Of a stretch of DNA of 60,924 bases, positions 15,644-24,455 are shown in pieces. Both the position numbers and the translations under genes were made by a program. Within the stretch, counting starts at the first letter, position 1, and each line of letters opens with the position of its first letter. The stretch is from Desulfacinum infernum DSM 9756. Lineage in GTDB: Bacteria; Desulfobacterota; Syntrophobacteria; Syntrophobacterales; DSM-9756. The notes beneath the pieces were generated by a model. The model had not been told where the DNA came from and ran no database searches. It saw only the letters and a program-made list of their open reading frames with translations. The stretch spans positions 1 to 60,924 of the forward strand of contig NZ_FQVB01000027.1 of assembly GCF_900129305.1 (NCBI RefSeq), written 5' to 3'.

Positions 15644-16309
15644 TTAGGGACTGAAGGTGATCCAGTCGAGGCGGGTGAGCGTGGTGTTGTTCCGCACCAC
15701 GGGGGCATGGGTGAGATGCCAGGCGGTGTACTGTTCCGCGTAGAGCGATTCGGCGCTCATGCCGTCCACCGGCACCACGGCTCGAAAGCCGCGAAAGACC
15801 GCCCCGGCGGCGGTATGGAGCACCGCTCCGTGCGCCGCGGTCCCCACCGGCACCACCGTCTTGATACCGCGCTCGGAAAGGATTTTTTCCAGATCCGTTC
15901 GGATGAACTTATCCGGCCCGGACGCCACCAAGGGTTCGGACGGCTCCCGAGCCACTTCCTTTCGGACGTCTGCCGGCGTTCCCCTGGGAGTCAGGGTATA
16001 GACCACCAGGACGCCGGCCTTGCGGGCCCTCTCCAGCAGGCCCTTCACGGCAGGCAGGCTCGCCACGCAGCGGGGACGCCGCTCATCGTTGCAATTCTGG
16101 TACTGAAAGTCGAGCATCAGAAGGGCCGTTTCCGAGGCGGGGAGCGAGACCCGTTCCAAGGCCACCGGCTCCGGGGCAACCACCCGGTTCCAGAGATCCA
16201 CGATGAGGCCTTTTTCTGACGCCGGGCCGTCCGCTCCCACCGGAGCAGCGCCCATCCCCGAAAGAAGCACCGCCAAGACGATCGCCGTTCGAACCCATTC
16301 CTTACCCAT
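15644..16309 (-). CDS. Exported isochorismatase-fold protein lacking the usual cysteine
   Basis: 221 residues. A signal peptide is visible (MGKEWVRTAIVLAVLLSGMG, likely cut after VGADG near residue 28), so the protein is probably periplasmic. The fold signature includes ALLMLDFQYQNC, KAGVLVVYTLTPRG and IKTVVPVGTAAHGAVLHTAAGA. In cysteine hydrolases of this family the last segment has Cys before V-x-x-TA; here that position is alanine, so a nicotinamidase-type mechanism is unlikely, while isochorismatase-type or binding roles remain possible. The ATG at 16309 is preceded by AGGAGGAAGAG. It stands alone, convergent with tRNA-Ala. Confidence 0.78.
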   Translation of the reverse strand: MGKEWVRTAIVLAVLLSGMGAAPVGADGPASEKGLIVDLWNRVVAPEPVALERVSLPASETALLMLDFQYQNCNDERRPRCVASLPAVKGLLERARKAGVLVVYTLTPRGTPADVRKEVAREPSEPLVASGPDKFIRTDLEKILSERGIKTVVPVGTAAHGAVLHTAAGAVFRGFRAVVPVDGMSAESLYAEQYTAWHLTHAPVVRNNTTLTRLDWITFSP

Positions 16310-16400
16310 CTCTTCCTCCTTTCCCGAAGCGAGAAAATACCCCGTTCCTCGGTGCCCACCGAGATCCCCGGCTCTTATCCTATCCGTTACGGGCCCCGTC

Positions 16401-16422
16401 GGCCACCGGCCCTTCGGTGGCC
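16401..16422. repeat. Strong hairpin before the CoA-binding gene
   Basis: GGCCACCG-GCCCTT-CGGTGGCC, eight perfect pairs, in the 239-base interval between two divergent genes. No T-run follows, so it is not a normal terminator; its role is unclear. Confidence 0.5.
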
Positions 16423-16548
16423 GCGACGGCATGGCGAACCGGCGGTCCCGGTTGACCTTCGGTCGCGGATTGGCATAAGGTCTTTCAGTACAAAGGAGAA
16501 AAGGCCGCGGCTCGTACCGTCTCTTGACTCCGAAAAGGGAGGGACGCC

Positions 16549-16995
16549 ATGATCGATTGCGAACTGCCCAGGGAAAACCCCAACGATCCCGAAATCGCGG
16601 AGATCCTGAGAAGCGCCAAGACCATCGCCGTGGTGGGCATCTCTCACAAGGAACACCGGGACAGCCACAAGGTGGCCAAGTACCTCAAGGAGCAAGGCTA
16701 CACCCTCATCCCCGTAAATCCCAAGTACAAGGAGGTCCTGGGGGAGCCCTGCTATCCGGATTTGGCCTCCGTGCCGATGAAGATCGACATCGTGGACATC
16801 TTCCGAAACATCGAGGCCATCCCCGGCATCGTGGACGAAGCGATCCGGGTGGGAGCCGGCTGCGTGTGGATGCAGCTGGGGCTGGCCCACAATGAATCGG
16901 CGGAAAAGGCGCGGGCCGCGGGCCTCAAGGTGGTGATGAACAAGTGCACCAAGGTGGAACACCATCGCCTGTTGGGCGATGGCCGAAAAGAGTAG
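16549..16995 (+). CDS. CoA-binding domain protein (YccU type)
   Basis: 148-residue Rossmann-fold protein of the CoA_binding_2/YccU family. The stretch AKTIAVVGISHKEHRDSHKVAKYLKEQG matches the nucleotide-binding start, and VDIFRNIEAIPGIVDEAIRVGAGCVWMQLG and the end AGLKVVMNKCTKVEH are typical. The ATG has GGGAGGGACG before it. It is cytoplasmic; the family probably binds CoA or acyl-CoA, but no reaction is established. It is first of a tightly spaced plus-strand group with a left-handed beta-helix protein, a methyltransferase-like protein and a radical SAM protein. Confidence 0.88.
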   Translation: MIDCELPRENPNDPEIAEILRSAKTIAVVGISHKEHRDSHKVAKYLKEQGYTLIPVNPKYKEVLGEPCYPDLASVPMKIDIVDIFRNIEAIPGIVDEAIRVGAGCVWMQLGLAHNESAEKARAAGLKVVMNKCTKVEHHRLLGDGRKE

Positions 16996-17013
16996 GAGAG
17001 GAGACCGCATTCC

Positions 17014-17817
17014 ATGGCCCAGATCATACCGGCATCGGAACTTTTCGATCTGACCCGATTCGCCCACCGGGCCCTCTTTCGAGAGGACGAAAACGTATGG
17101 GAGGCCCTGTCCCGCCTCAAGGACTATCTGGCCGACCACCTAAATTCCAACGTGACGGCCGTGGGCTCCTTCGGAGCGCCCCTTCCCAAGACCGTGGTCC
17201 TCTGGGACGAGAAGGTCTGGTTCGACGGCTTCGAAATCCTGGGAGGCGACGCCTGCAAGGGTACCTTGAGGGTGCGGATCCGGGGCACGGAAACCACCGA
17301 GGCCACCATTCTGTACGCCGGCTGCGTCCTCATGGACCCCCATATCCAGATCGGCCGCGGATCCGTGGTGGAACCGGGCGCGCTCATCAAGGGCCCGACC
17401 CTCATCGGCAGCCACACGGAAGTGCGCCAGGGAGCCTACATCCGGGGCACCTGCCTGATCGGGGACCGTTGCGTGGTGGGCCACACCACGGAAGTTAAAT
17501 CCAGTATCTTTCTGGACGGAGCCAAGGCGGGCCATTTCGCCTACATCGGAGACAGCATCCTGGGAAACGACGTGAACCTGGGAGCCGGTACCAAGCTGGC
17601 CAACCTGAAGATCAAGGGCGATTCCATCCGGATCCGGACCGGGGAGGGCGTGCTGGACACGGGGCGACGCAAGCTGGGGGCCGTCATCGGCGACGGCACG
17701 GAAATCGGCTGCAACGCCGTGACCAATCCCGGCACCATCCTGGGCCGGCGGTGCCTGGTCTGTCCGGTCCTGTCCGTCCGTGCGGGCTACCATCCGGCCC
17801 GAACCGTCATCCGTTGA
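17014..17817 (+). CDS. Left-handed beta-helix (GlmU-like) protein
   Basis: 267 residues. The C-terminal two thirds consist of hexapeptide repeats (IQIGRGSVVEPGALIKGP, LIGSHTEVRQGAYIRGT, LIGDRCVVGHTTEVKSS) resembling the acyltransferase/second half of GlmU and related sugar-phosphate enzymes. The nucleotidyltransferase domain is absent; residues 1-75 are helical and carry LNSNVTAVGSFG. It is probably a cytoplasmic acetyltransferase or scaffold acting on a nucleotide sugar or phosphosugar, but the substrate is not evident. It follows the CoA-binding gene by 18 bases and its stop overlaps the next gene start. Confidence 0.8.
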   Translation: MAQIIPASELFDLTRFAHRALFREDENVWEALSRLKDYLADHLNSNVTAVGSFGAPLPKTVVLWDEKVWFDGFEILGGDACKGTLRVRIRGTETTEATILYAGCVLMDPHIQIGRGSVVEPGALIKGPTLIGSHTEVRQGAYIRGTCLIGDRCVVGHTTEVKSSIFLDGAKAGHFAYIGDSILGNDVNLGAGTKLANLKIKGDSIRIRTGEGVLDTGRRKLGAVIGDGTEIGCNAVTNPGTILGRRCLVCPVLSVRAGYHPARTVIR

Positions 17818-18470
17818 TGGAAAAGGTGACGGACAGGCGATTGAACCAAAGGAAAACCCAGACGGCGACTCAGGGAGCGGACTCGGCGGCCGTGCAAAAC
17901 GAGGAGCCGGGGCGGAAGATTTCGACCCACTTCAGGTCCCGTCACCGGGAACGATTCGGGGACGAGGGGCCCTACAAGATGACACCCAAGGGGGCCTGGG
18001 CGGCCTCCGATCCGGACGCCCTCCTCTTTTTCTTCCGCCGGCTGAACCTGGAGACCTGCCGGCTTTTCTGCGACCTGGGAAGCGGGGACGGCCTGGCGGT
18101 CTGCTGCGCGGCCCTCTTCACCACGGCGGTGGGCATCGAAGCCGACCCGGACCTGTGCCGGGAGGCGACCGCCAACGCCCGGTCGCTCTCCCTGCCTCAC
18201 CCCGCACTTTTCGTCTGTGCCGACTACACCCGGCTTCGGCCCCACCACGCCGACTGCCTGTACCTCTACCCCGACAAGCCTCCCGCGGAGCTTCACCGAC
18301 TGGTGCCGCCCGGCTGGCACGGAAGGCTCCTCATCTACGGTCCCCATTTTCCCCCCCGCGGGTTCCGGTGCGAGCAGGCGCTTCGATGGGAGCGAGAGAC
18401 ACTTCACCTCTACCGCCGCCTTTCCCACGAGGAGGCCCGAAACGACCATGGTCGAAGCGGTAAGCCTTGA
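17817..18470 (+). CDS. Class I SAM-dependent methyltransferase-like protein
   Basis: 217 residues. The SAM-binding motif I is CDLGSGDGLAVCCA near residue 85, with the acidic end of strand 2 in VGIEADPDLC. Residues 1-70 are charged and include HFRSRHRERFGDEG. The ATG overlaps the stop of the beta-helix gene (TGATG) and its own 3' end overlaps the next gene by 23 bases, indicating translational coupling. The methylation target is unknown. Cysteines are frequent in the core (five in about 40 residues), which is unusual for the fold. Confidence 0.75.
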   Translation: MEKVTDRRLNQRKTQTATQGADSAAVQNEEPGRKISTHFRSRHRERFGDEGPYKMTPKGAWAASDPDALLFFFRRLNLETCRLFCDLGSGDGLAVCCAALFTTAVGIEADPDLCREATANARSLSLPHPALFVCADYTRLRPHHADCLYLYPDKPPAELHRLVPPGWHGRLLIYGPHFPPRGFRCEQALRWERETLHLYRRLSHEEARNDHGRSGKP

Positions 18471-19389
18471 GACCTACACGGCCTGCGAATTGTGCCCGCA
18501 CCGCTGCCGGGTGGACCGAACGCGGGGCGAGAAGGGCTTTTGCGGCGCGGGCGCCGTTCTGCGCATCCACGACGCCATGCCCCACTACGGCGAGGAAGAG
18601 GTGCTGGTGGGGGAGGGGGGCTCGGGAGCCATCTTCTTTTCCCATTGCACCCTGCGCTGCGTCTACTGCCAGACGGCGGAGATGAGCTGGAAAGGGGAGG
18701 GGACGGACACCACCGTCGAGCGCCTGGCCGACCTCATGCTCGAGCTCCAGCGGGACGGCTGCCACAACATCAACCTGATCACGCCCACGCAGTTTCTTCC
18801 CCACGTGGTGCAGGGGATCCGGACGGCGCGGGCCCGAGGACTCGCGGTTCCCATCGTCTACAACACGTCGGGATACGAAAGAGTGCCCGTCCTTAGGGAC
18901 TTGGAAGGATGGGTCGACATCTACCTTGCGGACCTGAAATACGTGTCCCCCTCCGTGGCGCAGCGCCTGTCCGGCGTTCGGGACTACCCCGAGGCGGCAT
19001 GCCGAGCCTTGCTGGAGATGCATAGCCAGGTGGGGGATCTGGTGGTGGACGAAAGCGGTCTCGCCCGGAGGGGACTCCTCATAAGACACCTGGTGCTTCC
19101 GGGATTTGAAGAAGAAACGCGGGCCGTCCTCCGATGGATCGCCTCCCATCTACCTGCGCACACCCACGTGAACCTCATGGGCCATTTTCGCCCCTGCCAC
19201 CAGGCCCGAAAGCACCCGCCTCTCAACCGGCCCCTCACGGAAGACGAATACCGCGCGGCCCAACAGGCGGCCCGGGAAGCCGGGCTGACCCGCCTGGACA
19301 CGACCCACGAGAGGCTCTATCCCCTGGTGTGGGCTCGGCAGGAAGCGCCAAAGGAAGAAGAGCCGCCTTTGCAGGCCGGGAACCCGTAG
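18448..19389 (+). CDS. PflA-like radical SAM protein
   Basis: 313 residues. The radical SAM cluster motif is CTLRCVYCQ (CxxxCxxC). Before it are CELCPHRCRVDR and GFCGAG, a cysteine set typical of the PflA/YgiQ-side family of radical SAM proteins related to AmmeMemoRadiSam enzymes. Later stretches NTSGYERVPVLRDLEGWVD and IYLADLKY also fit. The start ATG at 18448 lies after GAGGAGGCC. It is last in the four-gene group; no glycyl radical enzyme is adjacent, so an activase role is not supported by context. Confidence 0.85.
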   Translation: MVEAVSLETYTACELCPHRCRVDRTRGEKGFCGAGAVLRIHDAMPHYGEEEVLVGEGGSGAIFFSHCTLRCVYCQTAEMSWKGEGTDTTVERLADLMLELQRDGCHNINLITPTQFLPHVVQGIRTARARGLAVPIVYNTSGYERVPVLRDLEGWVDIYLADLKYVSPSVAQRLSGVRDYPEAACRALLEMHSQVGDLVVDESGLARRGLLIRHLVLPGFEEETRAVLRWIASHLPAHTHVNLMGHFRPCHQARKHPPLNRPLTEDEYRAAQQAAREAGLTRLDTTHERLYPLVWARQEAPKEEEPPLQAGNP

Positions 19390-19819
19390 GGGCGTATGAT
19401 CCTTCGCCCCTCCGTCCCGCATCGACGGAGGATTCGGCGCCATCTTTCATCCATTCCAACGGTCATGGCCGCAGGCCGAATGCTCATTTTCCGACTCCTA
19501 AACTGAGCGATTTTTTCTTCGGGTGTCTCTTACACCTCGTGATTAGCGGGCGGGGATAAACCCCGCCCCTACCCAATGGGTCCGGGGCTTTTTGTAGGGG
19601 CGGGCTTTACGCCCGCCCTTCAGGACCTGTCCATGAGAAAGAACCGTCCAATTCAGACGACTAGCTCCTGCCCCAGGGGAACCCCGCAGGACCGGCTTGC
19701 TGAACGGCCGCGATTCTGGTAGCACAGCAAAGACGTCCCGAGGGCCCTCCGATCCGGAAGGCAAGGGGCCCTCCCAACCGGAACCATCACAACCGACATC
19801 CTTCGAAGGAGCCGGCAAG
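19390..19819. other. Gene-free interval with repeats
   Basis: About 430 bases. It contains an imperfect family C palindrome (about 19387-19411), the family B copy 2 element (19503-19655) and about 160 bases in front of the aminotransferase gene in which no convincing promoter was recognised. Confidence 0.5.
19503..19655 (-). repeat. Dispersed element, family B copy 2
   Basis: Inverted relative to copies 1 and 3. It starts with CTGAGCGATTTTTTCTTCGG and ends in GAACCGTCCAATTC, with the two internal GC-rich hairpins preserved. Confidence 0.8.
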
Positions 19820-21007
19820 ATGACCATCGCTCACCGCATGCGAAACTACATGGAAAGGGCCTCCTGGATCCGCAAGATGTTCGAGGAGGGGGCGCGTCTC
19901 AAAAGCCTCCACGGAGCCGAAAACGTGTTCGATTTCAGCCTGGGAAATCCCAACGTTCCCCCGCCGCCTTCGGTCAAGGAAAAGCTCCAGGCGATCATCG
20001 ACAAACCGGACGGGTCCATCCACAGCTACATGCCCAACGCCGGCCTTCCCGCAACCCGCGAACGGCTGGCGGAATATCTCAGCCGGGAACACGGCGTCCC
20101 GCTCACGGCCGATCATGTGGTGATGACCTGCGGAGCCGCCGGAGCCCTCAACATCGTGCTGAAAGCCCTGCTGGACCCCGGGGACGAGGTGGTGGTCCCG
20201 GCGCCCTTTTTCGTGGAGTACGGCTTCTACGCCGAAAATCATGGGGGCGTGCTTCGGACCGTTCCCACGCAAAGTGATTTCAAGCTGGATCTGGACGCCC
20301 TGGAGGCGGCCATCGGCCTCAAGACCAAGGTGGTGCTCATCAATTCGCCCAACAACCCCACGGGCCAGATCTACGACGCCGATTCCCTGAAGGCCCTGGG
20401 AGAGATCCTGCGGCGAAAGAGTCGCCTGGCGGGCCGGGCGATCTTTCTCGTTTCCGACGAACCCTATCGCAAGATCGTCTACACGGACGATCCGGTTCCT
20501 TCCGTCTTCCAGGCCTACGAAAATTCTCTTGTGGTCACGTCCTTTTCCAAGGACCTGTCCCTTCCCGGCGAGCGCATCGGCTACGCCGTCCTGCACCCGG
20601 AAGCCCGGGACGGGCAGGCCGTCATGGGGGCCATGGTGCTGGCCAACCGGATCCTGGGCTTTGTGAACGCCCCGGCTCTCATGCAGTGGATCCTCCCGGA
20701 CCTGCTGGAGGAATCGGTGGACGTGGGCATCTATCGAGCCAAGCGAGACCGCCTCTACGGGGCCCTCAAGGAAGCGGGCTACGATCTGATCGAACCCCCA
20801 GGCGCCTTCTACCTCTTTCCACGAAGCCCGGTGGCCGACGATGTGGCTTTCGTGAGGATCCTTCAGGAAGAGAACATCCTGGCGGTGCCGGGAAGCGGTT
20901 TCGGCGGTCCGGGACACTTCCGCCTGGCCTACTGTGTGGACGACCGCACCATCGAAGGGGCCCTGCCGGGCTTTGCCCGAGCCCTGGAAAAGGCCCGGAA
21001 GGCTTAG
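19820..21007 (+). CDS. PLP-dependent aminotransferase, class I
   Basis: 395-residue fold-type I aminotransferase of the aspartate/aromatic group. It carries FSLGNPNVPPPPSV near the start, the substrate-side NSPNNPTGQ (residues 175-183), SDEPYRKIVY, and the PLP lysine K244 in SFSKDLSLPGERIGY. It is cytoplasmic and transfers an amino group to a 2-oxo acid; the amino acid specificity cannot be read from sequence. The ATG at 19820 is chosen because GAAGGAGCC precedes it; an upstream frame to 19697 lacks a ribosome site. It is apparently a single-gene unit. Confidence 0.9.
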   Translation: MTIAHRMRNYMERASWIRKMFEEGARLKSLHGAENVFDFSLGNPNVPPPPSVKEKLQAIIDKPDGSIHSYMPNAGLPATRERLAEYLSREHGVPLTADHVVMTCGAAGALNIVLKALLDPGDEVVVPAPFFVEYGFYAENHGGVLRTVPTQSDFKLDLDALEAAIGLKTKVVLINSPNNPTGQIYDADSLKALGEILRRKSRLAGRAIFLVSDEPYRKIVYTDDPVPSVFQAYENSLVVTSFSKDLSLPGERIGYAVLHPEARDGQAVMGAMVLANRILGFVNAPALMQWILPDLLEESVDVGIYRAKRDRLYGALKEAGYDLIEPPGAFYLFPRSPVADDVAFVRILQEENILAVPGSGFGGPGHFRLAYCVDDRTIEGALPGFARALEKARKA

Positions 21008-21165
21008 GAGAGCTTCAGGGGCGGGAAAGCCGCCCCATGCCCTCGGGGCTTTGTTGCCGTTTGACACCTCGACGGGGAAGCGATACCAAGAGGCGAGTGC
21101 CGCCGGGGTGAGGTGAGGTTCGTGCCTTTCACCCCGGCGATGGCGAAAATACAAGGAGAGGCGCC

Positions 21166-21981
21166 ATGCAGAGGAAACCCCTAAGGCCTCAACCGCAGGG
21201 CGGGAAATCCAGCCGGTCCAGTGTCCCGCGCGCCCTTCTGGGCAGAGTCTTTCTCGCCCTGTCCCTGGGTATCGTTTTCGCCCTCCTCTTATCGCTTCTC
21301 TGGAAGCACAACGCGCAGCCTCCTCAAGAGACGGGAGAGCCGTCCAGCAAGCAAAGGCTCTTGAAGGAGGTGCCCAAAACGGCGCTACCGGAGCCCCGCG
21401 TGCTGCCCTTGGGATCCCAACCGGGAGATCAAGGCTCGGAAACGGAAGCGGAGCAGCCGTCACCAAGTGATCGGTCCCCGACCGTCGTGCCTTCGGGAAC
21501 CGCAAGCTCACCTCCTGAGGTGCAACAAGAACAGGAACCCAAACCGGCATCCGTTGCCGGGAAACAGCCGGGAAAGCCGGTCTCTGCAGGAAACGAGGCG
21601 CCCCCGGAGGCATCCGGGCAACCGACGGAATCGGCAACGTCCGTCCCAGGAGAGAAGGGGGCATCCTCCGCCGAACAGGCCGCCCGGGAGCCATCAAGTC
21701 CCCAGGCGCCCGCCGTGACGCCGACCTCGCAAAAGCCGGTCTATGTGGTCCAAGTGGGGGCCTTCAGCCGAATGGAAAACGCCGAAAGAATCTCGCGGCG
21801 GCTCAAGGAGAGGGGGTTTCAGATCCAAGTGAGGCCGTTCCGGCACAAGTCGCTGGGCCGTCTCTACCTGGTGAGGCTGAACCCCATGCCGTCTGAAGAG
21901 GAAGCCCGCAAGGCGGCGGACAAGATCGCCGCCCTGGAAAAGACTCAACCCATGGTGATCAAGCTCGACAAGGCCCCGTAG
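21166..21981 (+). CDS. SPOR-domain membrane protein
   Basis: 271 residues. One transmembrane helix lies at about residues 23-45 (VFLALSLGIVFALLLSLLW) after a basic N-terminus, followed by a long Pro/Ser/Glu-rich linker (residues 50-185) and a SPOR domain at the C-terminus (YVVQVGAFSRMENAERISRRL through LYLVRLNP). SPOR domains bind septal peptidoglycan stripped of stem peptides, so the protein probably acts in the periplasm at division sites, as FtsN or DedD-like proteins do. The start has AAGGAGAGGCGCC before ATG. It is convergent with the small cysteine-rich gene. Confidence 0.85.
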   Translation: MQRKPLRPQPQGGKSSRSSVPRALLGRVFLALSLGIVFALLLSLLWKHNAQPPQETGEPSSKQRLLKEVPKTALPEPRVLPLGSQPGDQGSETEAEQPSPSDRSPTVVPSGTASSPPEVQQEQEPKPASVAGKQPGKPVSAGNEAPPEASGQPTESATSVPGEKGASSAEQAAREPSSPQAPAVTPTSQKPVYVVQVGAFSRMENAERISRRLKERGFQIQVRPFRHKSLGRLYLVRLNPMPSEEEARKAADKIAALEKTQPMVIKLDKAP

Positions 21982-21992
21982 AAGGCCGCCTT

Positions 21993-22202
21993 TCAGGCGC
22001 CGCCACAGGCGGCCCGACGGCGTTTCTTGATCTCCCGCCGACACAGTTCCCAGATCATGCACGCCTGCCGATGACGGCAATAGAGCTCGGGATCGGTACA
22101 CGCATCACACGCGTCCACGCACTCCCGGCAATACCCGTAAAGATATTTCTCGCATCGCACCACCGCCTCCCGCTCCGGATGAAACCGGCACCGATCCGTC
22201 AT
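21993..22202 (-). CDS. Small cysteine/histidine-rich (B-box-like) protein
   Basis: 69 residues with about ten cysteines. The pattern CRFHPEREAVVRCEKY, YCRECVDACDAC and YCRHRQAC resembles a B-box-type zinc-binding fold (Cys/His pairs with A-V-x-x-C-x in between). The tail is basic. Its ATG overlaps the stop of the RACo-like gene by four bases, so the two are almost certainly translated together. I do not recognise a defined function; a metal or cluster-related accessory role to the RACo-like protein is an inference from coupling only. Confidence 0.75.
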   Translation of the reverse strand: MTDRCRFHPEREAVVRCEKYLYGYCRECVDACDACTDPELYCRHRQACMIWELCRREIKKRRRAACGGA

Positions 22203-24157
22203 TTCAACAGGGCCTCCTCTCTTTGGCGATTCTTCAGCGCCTCCTGCACGGACGGGAAGAGACTCTGGTCCGTATGGGGCAGAAAGAGCGCCGCCACAAA
22301 TTCATCCATGAAACCCGGATGAACGCTCAACTCAAAATAGGTCATCTGACGGGCGATGGCATTGGCCTTCCTGTAGGCATGGGTGGAAAGAAGGGCCTGC
22401 CGGGCGCCCCCCAACGAACTGTTTCCGATGAACAAAACCTTCTCCCGGGGAACGTCCGGAAGCAAACCGATGCGGATGGATTTTTCGATGTCCAGATGGG
22501 CGCCGAAGCCGCCCGCCACGTAGAGGCGATCCAAATCGGAAAACCGAAGTCCCAGGCTTTCCAGAAGCACCTTCATGGCGGCCAGGACCGCCGCCTTGCT
22601 TTTCATGAGGTTGCCGATGTCATCTTCCGTGATGACCACCGGCTCTCCCGTTTCGCTCTCCGTCTCTTTCGCCAGGACGAATTCCGGCACCCCGTCCACT
22701 TCCCGCACCCGGGGGTGATCCAGCCGGACGAACTTGCCGCTTTGATCGATGATGCCTTCGGCCACCAGCTCGGCCATGCAGTCGATGAGGCCCGATCCGC
22801 AGATCCCGCGCGCCTTGCCTCCGCCGATGGTCTGGATCTCCAGTCGATCCCCGCGGATGCGCACCTTTTGCACGGCCCCCTTGGTGGCCCGCATACCGCA
22901 CTTGGTTCCGCCGCCTTCGAAAGCGGGACCCGCCGAGGCGGAGCAGCACACAAGCCATTCATTGTTGCCCACCACGATCTCACCGTTGGTGCCGATGTCG
23001 ATGAGGGCGCTCAGCTGGGGGCTGTCGTTCATGCCGCAGGCCAGAACACCCGCCGTGATGTCCCCGCCCACGTAGCTGCTGACGCACGGCATGCAGTGGA
23101 GCAGGGCGTCCGGGTGGCCCGTGAGCCCCACCTCGGCGGCCCGAGCCCAGGGAATGCGCGTGGCCGTGGGAATGTAGGGTTCCAGACGGATGGTGCAGGG
23201 CTCCAGGCCCAGCAACAGGTGGGTCATGGTGGTGTTGCCCGCGGCCACGAACGAGATGATGTCCGTGTGCTGGATGCCGGCGCCCGCCACCAGGGAATTG
23301 ACCAAGGTGTTGATGGTGGTCACCACGGCGTTTTTGAGCGGGTCCAGACCGCCGTGGCCGCACGCGTAGATCATTCGGGAAATGACGTCCTCCCCGTAGC
23401 GGGCCTGCTGGTTGTGGCTCGCTTCCACTCCCACCACCTGGCTGCTCTTGAGATCCACCAGTTGCGCCACGATCGTGGTGGTCCCCACATCGACGGCCAC
23501 ACCGTAGGCGTTCCGGGTCGTGTCGCCGGGCTCCAGAGAGCGCACATGGTGGCAGTGGGAATCCAACGCATGCACCAGAGCGGTCACTTCCCAATGGTTG
23601 TCGCGAAGAAGGCGGGCCAGATTCCTAAGGCAGGCAAAGTCCGCCTCCCACTTCACATCAGGAAACTTTTGAGCCAATGCGCGATAGATGCGCTCGAGAT
23701 CGGACAGGTTGTCCTTCAGGGTGGGCTCCGGAAGCTTCAGGAAGACCTTGTGGCACAAGGGTTCGTAATAGGGCACGGGCACCGGCGCCGCCCCGGCTTC
23801 CTGGGAAGAGGGCGCCCCGTATTGCACGATGTTGTCCACCATGAGGATCTGCTCTTCCTCCCGGCGCGACTCGGGGGGAATCCAGACCTCCACGTCCCGG
23901 TCCTTGAGAGTGCTCTGGCACGCCAGCACGTACCCTTCGTCCACTTCCTTGCGATCCAGAAAGCCGATACCCCGACTGGAAAACTCCACCTCCCCGGAAA
24001 GGACCTTGAGCCGGCACTTGCCGCACACCCCCTGGCCTCCACAAAGGCTGTTGATGTAGATACCGGCCAGCGCGGCCACATCCAGAAGGGTCTCCCCCGG
24101 GCCGGCTTCCACCACCCGATTCTCCGGCTGGAACGTCACCTTGATGCGATTCGCCAT
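22199..24157 (-). CDS. RACo-like ASKHA ATPase with N-terminal 2Fe-2S ferredoxin domain
   Basis: 652 residues. Residues 1-95 are a 2Fe-2S ferredoxin domain with the cysteines in NSLCGGQGVCGKCRLKV and LACQS. After a linker comes the ASKHA fold (DUF4445): AVDVGTTTIVAQLVDL, FVAAGNTTMTHLLLG, ALIDIGTNGEIVVGN and YVAGGFGAHLDIEKSIRIGL. Proteins of this type (RACo) use ATP to reductively reactivate corrinoid proteins from the Co(II) state in methyltransferase systems. The ATG at 24157 follows GAGGAGACGC. No corrinoid protein or methyltransferase is in the window, so the partner lies elsewhere. Confidence 0.88.
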   Translation of the reverse strand: MANRIKVTFQPENRVVEAGPGETLLDVAALAGIYINSLCGGQGVCGKCRLKVLSGEVEFSSRGIGFLDRKEVDEGYVLACQSTLKDRDVEVWIPPESRREEEQILMVDNIVQYGAPSSQEAGAAPVPVPYYEPLCHKVFLKLPEPTLKDNLSDLERIYRALAQKFPDVKWEADFACLRNLARLLRDNHWEVTALVHALDSHCHHVRSLEPGDTTRNAYGVAVDVGTTTIVAQLVDLKSSQVVGVEASHNQQARYGEDVISRMIYACGHGGLDPLKNAVVTTINTLVNSLVAGAGIQHTDIISFVAAGNTTMTHLLLGLEPCTIRLEPYIPTATRIPWARAAEVGLTGHPDALLHCMPCVSSYVGGDITAGVLACGMNDSPQLSALIDIGTNGEIVVGNNEWLVCCSASAGPAFEGGGTKCGMRATKGAVQKVRIRGDRLEIQTIGGGKARGICGSGLIDCMAELVAEGIIDQSGKFVRLDHPRVREVDGVPEFVLAKETESETGEPVVITEDDIGNLMKSKAAVLAAMKVLLESLGLRFSDLDRLYVAGGFGAHLDIEKSIRIGLLPDVPREKVLFIGNSSLGGARQALLSTHAYRKANAIARQMTYFELSVHPGFMDEFVAALFLPHTDQSLFPSVQEALKNRQREEALLK

Positions 24158-24285
24158 CTGCGTCTCCTCAATCGTGCAGGGAAAGGATCGGGCCTTCCGA
24201 GCTCGCCCCCGGATCCACATACCTGTCAGAATCATTGTCGCATCCCTTATAATACCCGTTGTCCGCAGAGACAAGGCCGGGGGCC

Positions 24286-24331
24286 GTGATGAGTGATGAG
24301 TGATGAGTGATGAGTGATGAGTGATGAGTGA
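24286..24331. repeat. Tandem array of 7-bp units
   Basis: The unit GTGATGA is repeated about six times with almost no variation (GTGATGAGTGATGAGTGATG...). Confidence 0.85.
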
Positions 24332-24416
24332 GCGTGTCTTCACCGGGGACGGCATATATTTTGTGCAATCAAGACACGCGGGGTGAGGGAATGACTTCGA
24401 GGACCCGAGGGACGAC

Positions 24417-24455
24417 TCCCCCCTTTCCCAAAGGGGGGCTGGGGGGGATTCCCCC
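24417..24455. repeat. C-run/G-run palindromic repeat, family E copy 1
   Basis: CTCCCCCCTTTCCCAAAGGGGGG followed by CTGGGGGGGATTCCCCC in close succession. A second copy with almost the same sequence lies at 39809-39843. Confidence 0.75.

Noticed and set aside
18448..19389. Pyruvate formate-lyase activase
   Set aside because: No glycyl radical enzyme is adjacent and the cysteine set before the radical SAM motif differs from PflA.
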